A stretch of 5,414 nucleotides of DNA from Archangium sp. (lineage in GTDB: Bacteria > Myxococcota > Myxococcia > Myxococcales > Myxococcaceae), in contig JAEUJR010000832.1 of the NCBI GenBank assembly GCA_016793585.1, forward strand, positions 1-5,414. Direction: 5' to 3'. The translations under genes and the position numbers were made by a program. Positions 5,266 to 5,414 of the stretch are shown one piece after another (position 1 is the first letter of the stretch; the number at the start of each line of letters is the position of its first letter). The notes beneath the pieces are model-generated. The model had not been told where the DNA came from. It searched no databases and saw nothing but the letters and a program-made list of their open reading frames with translations.

Positions 5266-5414
5266 TCAGGGCACCCAGTGCACACGGTTTCGGCCGGCGC
5301 GTTTCGCCGCGTACAGCGCCTCGTCGGCCCGGCGCATGAACACCTCGACGGTCTCTCCGGGGCGATACAGCGTTCCGCCCATCGTCGTGGTGATGCGAAT
5401 GCCACGCTCGTTGC
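5266..5414 (-). CDS. GGDEF-domain protein (diguanylate cyclase type), C-terminal end only
   Basis: The - strand frame is open from the window edge to the TGA at 5266-5268, giving the last 48 residues. The motif RADEALYAAKRAGRNRV is the hallmark end of GGDEF domains, which join two GTP into cyclic di-GMP. The segment before it, RITTTMGGTLYRPGE, sits where the usual VTVSIGVA strand lies; TMGG in place of SIGV is a mild departure. The active-site GG[DE]EF loop, the inhibitory site and any sensor domain are outside the window, so activity cannot be judged. The protein ends HWVP directly after the domain, so GGDEF is the C-terminal output module. It lies 47 bases upstream of the TPR-cNMP gene on the same strand. 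Confidence 0.88.
   Translation of the reverse strand, partial: NERGIRITTTMGGTLYRPGETVEVFMRRADEALYAAKRAGRNRVHWVP

Noticed and set aside
5208..5405. Small - strand open frame over the GGDEF end
   Set aside because: The adjacent frame encodes the diagnostic GGDEF C-terminus (RADEALYAAKRAGRNRV); this one is a shifted shadow.

Overview
The window is a GC-rich stretch, dense with genes, from what looks like a member of the Myxococcota (myxobacterial Deltaproteobacteria). This placement is inferred from three things: G/C-rich third codon positions, large lipoproteins built from cysteine-rich ETDVDCGG-type and CVDPR-D--NCG-C-type modules, and several TPR/cyclic-nucleotide-binding and GGDEF proteins side by side. 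No RNA gene, insertion sequence or CRISPR array is visible, and no gene-free stretch is longer than about 50 bases.

Left part (1-3966, + strand): a tightly packed likely operon. It starts with the 3' end of an unrecognised gene (2-163) whose stop codon overlaps the start of the next. Two tandem genes follow (160-1509 and 1488-2669), each encoding a lipoprotein of about 16.5% cysteine. Both proteins have the same plan: lipobox signal peptide, three A modules, five B (Stig1-like) modules, nominally eight cysteines per module. Their modules match position by position, so they look like an ancient whole-gene tandem duplication. The first has an extra cysteine-rich tail, and that tail contains the ribosome binding site and start of the second. 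Thirteen bases after the second lipoprotein comes a cytoplasmic protein (2683-3966) with N-terminal TPRs and two cyclic-nucleotide-binding-like domains.

Right part (3971-5414, - strand): facing this operon with only 4 bases between stop codons is a second TPR plus cNMP-like protein (complement 3971-5218). It contains eight perfectly phased 13-residue helical repeats. Upstream of it on the same strand is the C-terminal end of a GGDEF (diguanylate cyclase-type) protein (complement 5266-5414), cut by the window edge.

Working picture (inference): the lipoproteins are exported, lipid-anchored and stabilised by many disulfides. The TPR-cNMP proteins act inside the cell as nucleotide-responsive or purely structural scaffolds, and the GGDEF protein may make cyclic di-GMP. 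Only cNMP domain 1 of the 2683-3966 protein keeps both the Glu and the Arg of the phosphate-binding cassette. The other two cNMP-like domains have lost the Arg and may not bind nucleotide. Whether the surface proteins and the signalling proteins form one system is untested; the supporting evidence here is gene packing only.
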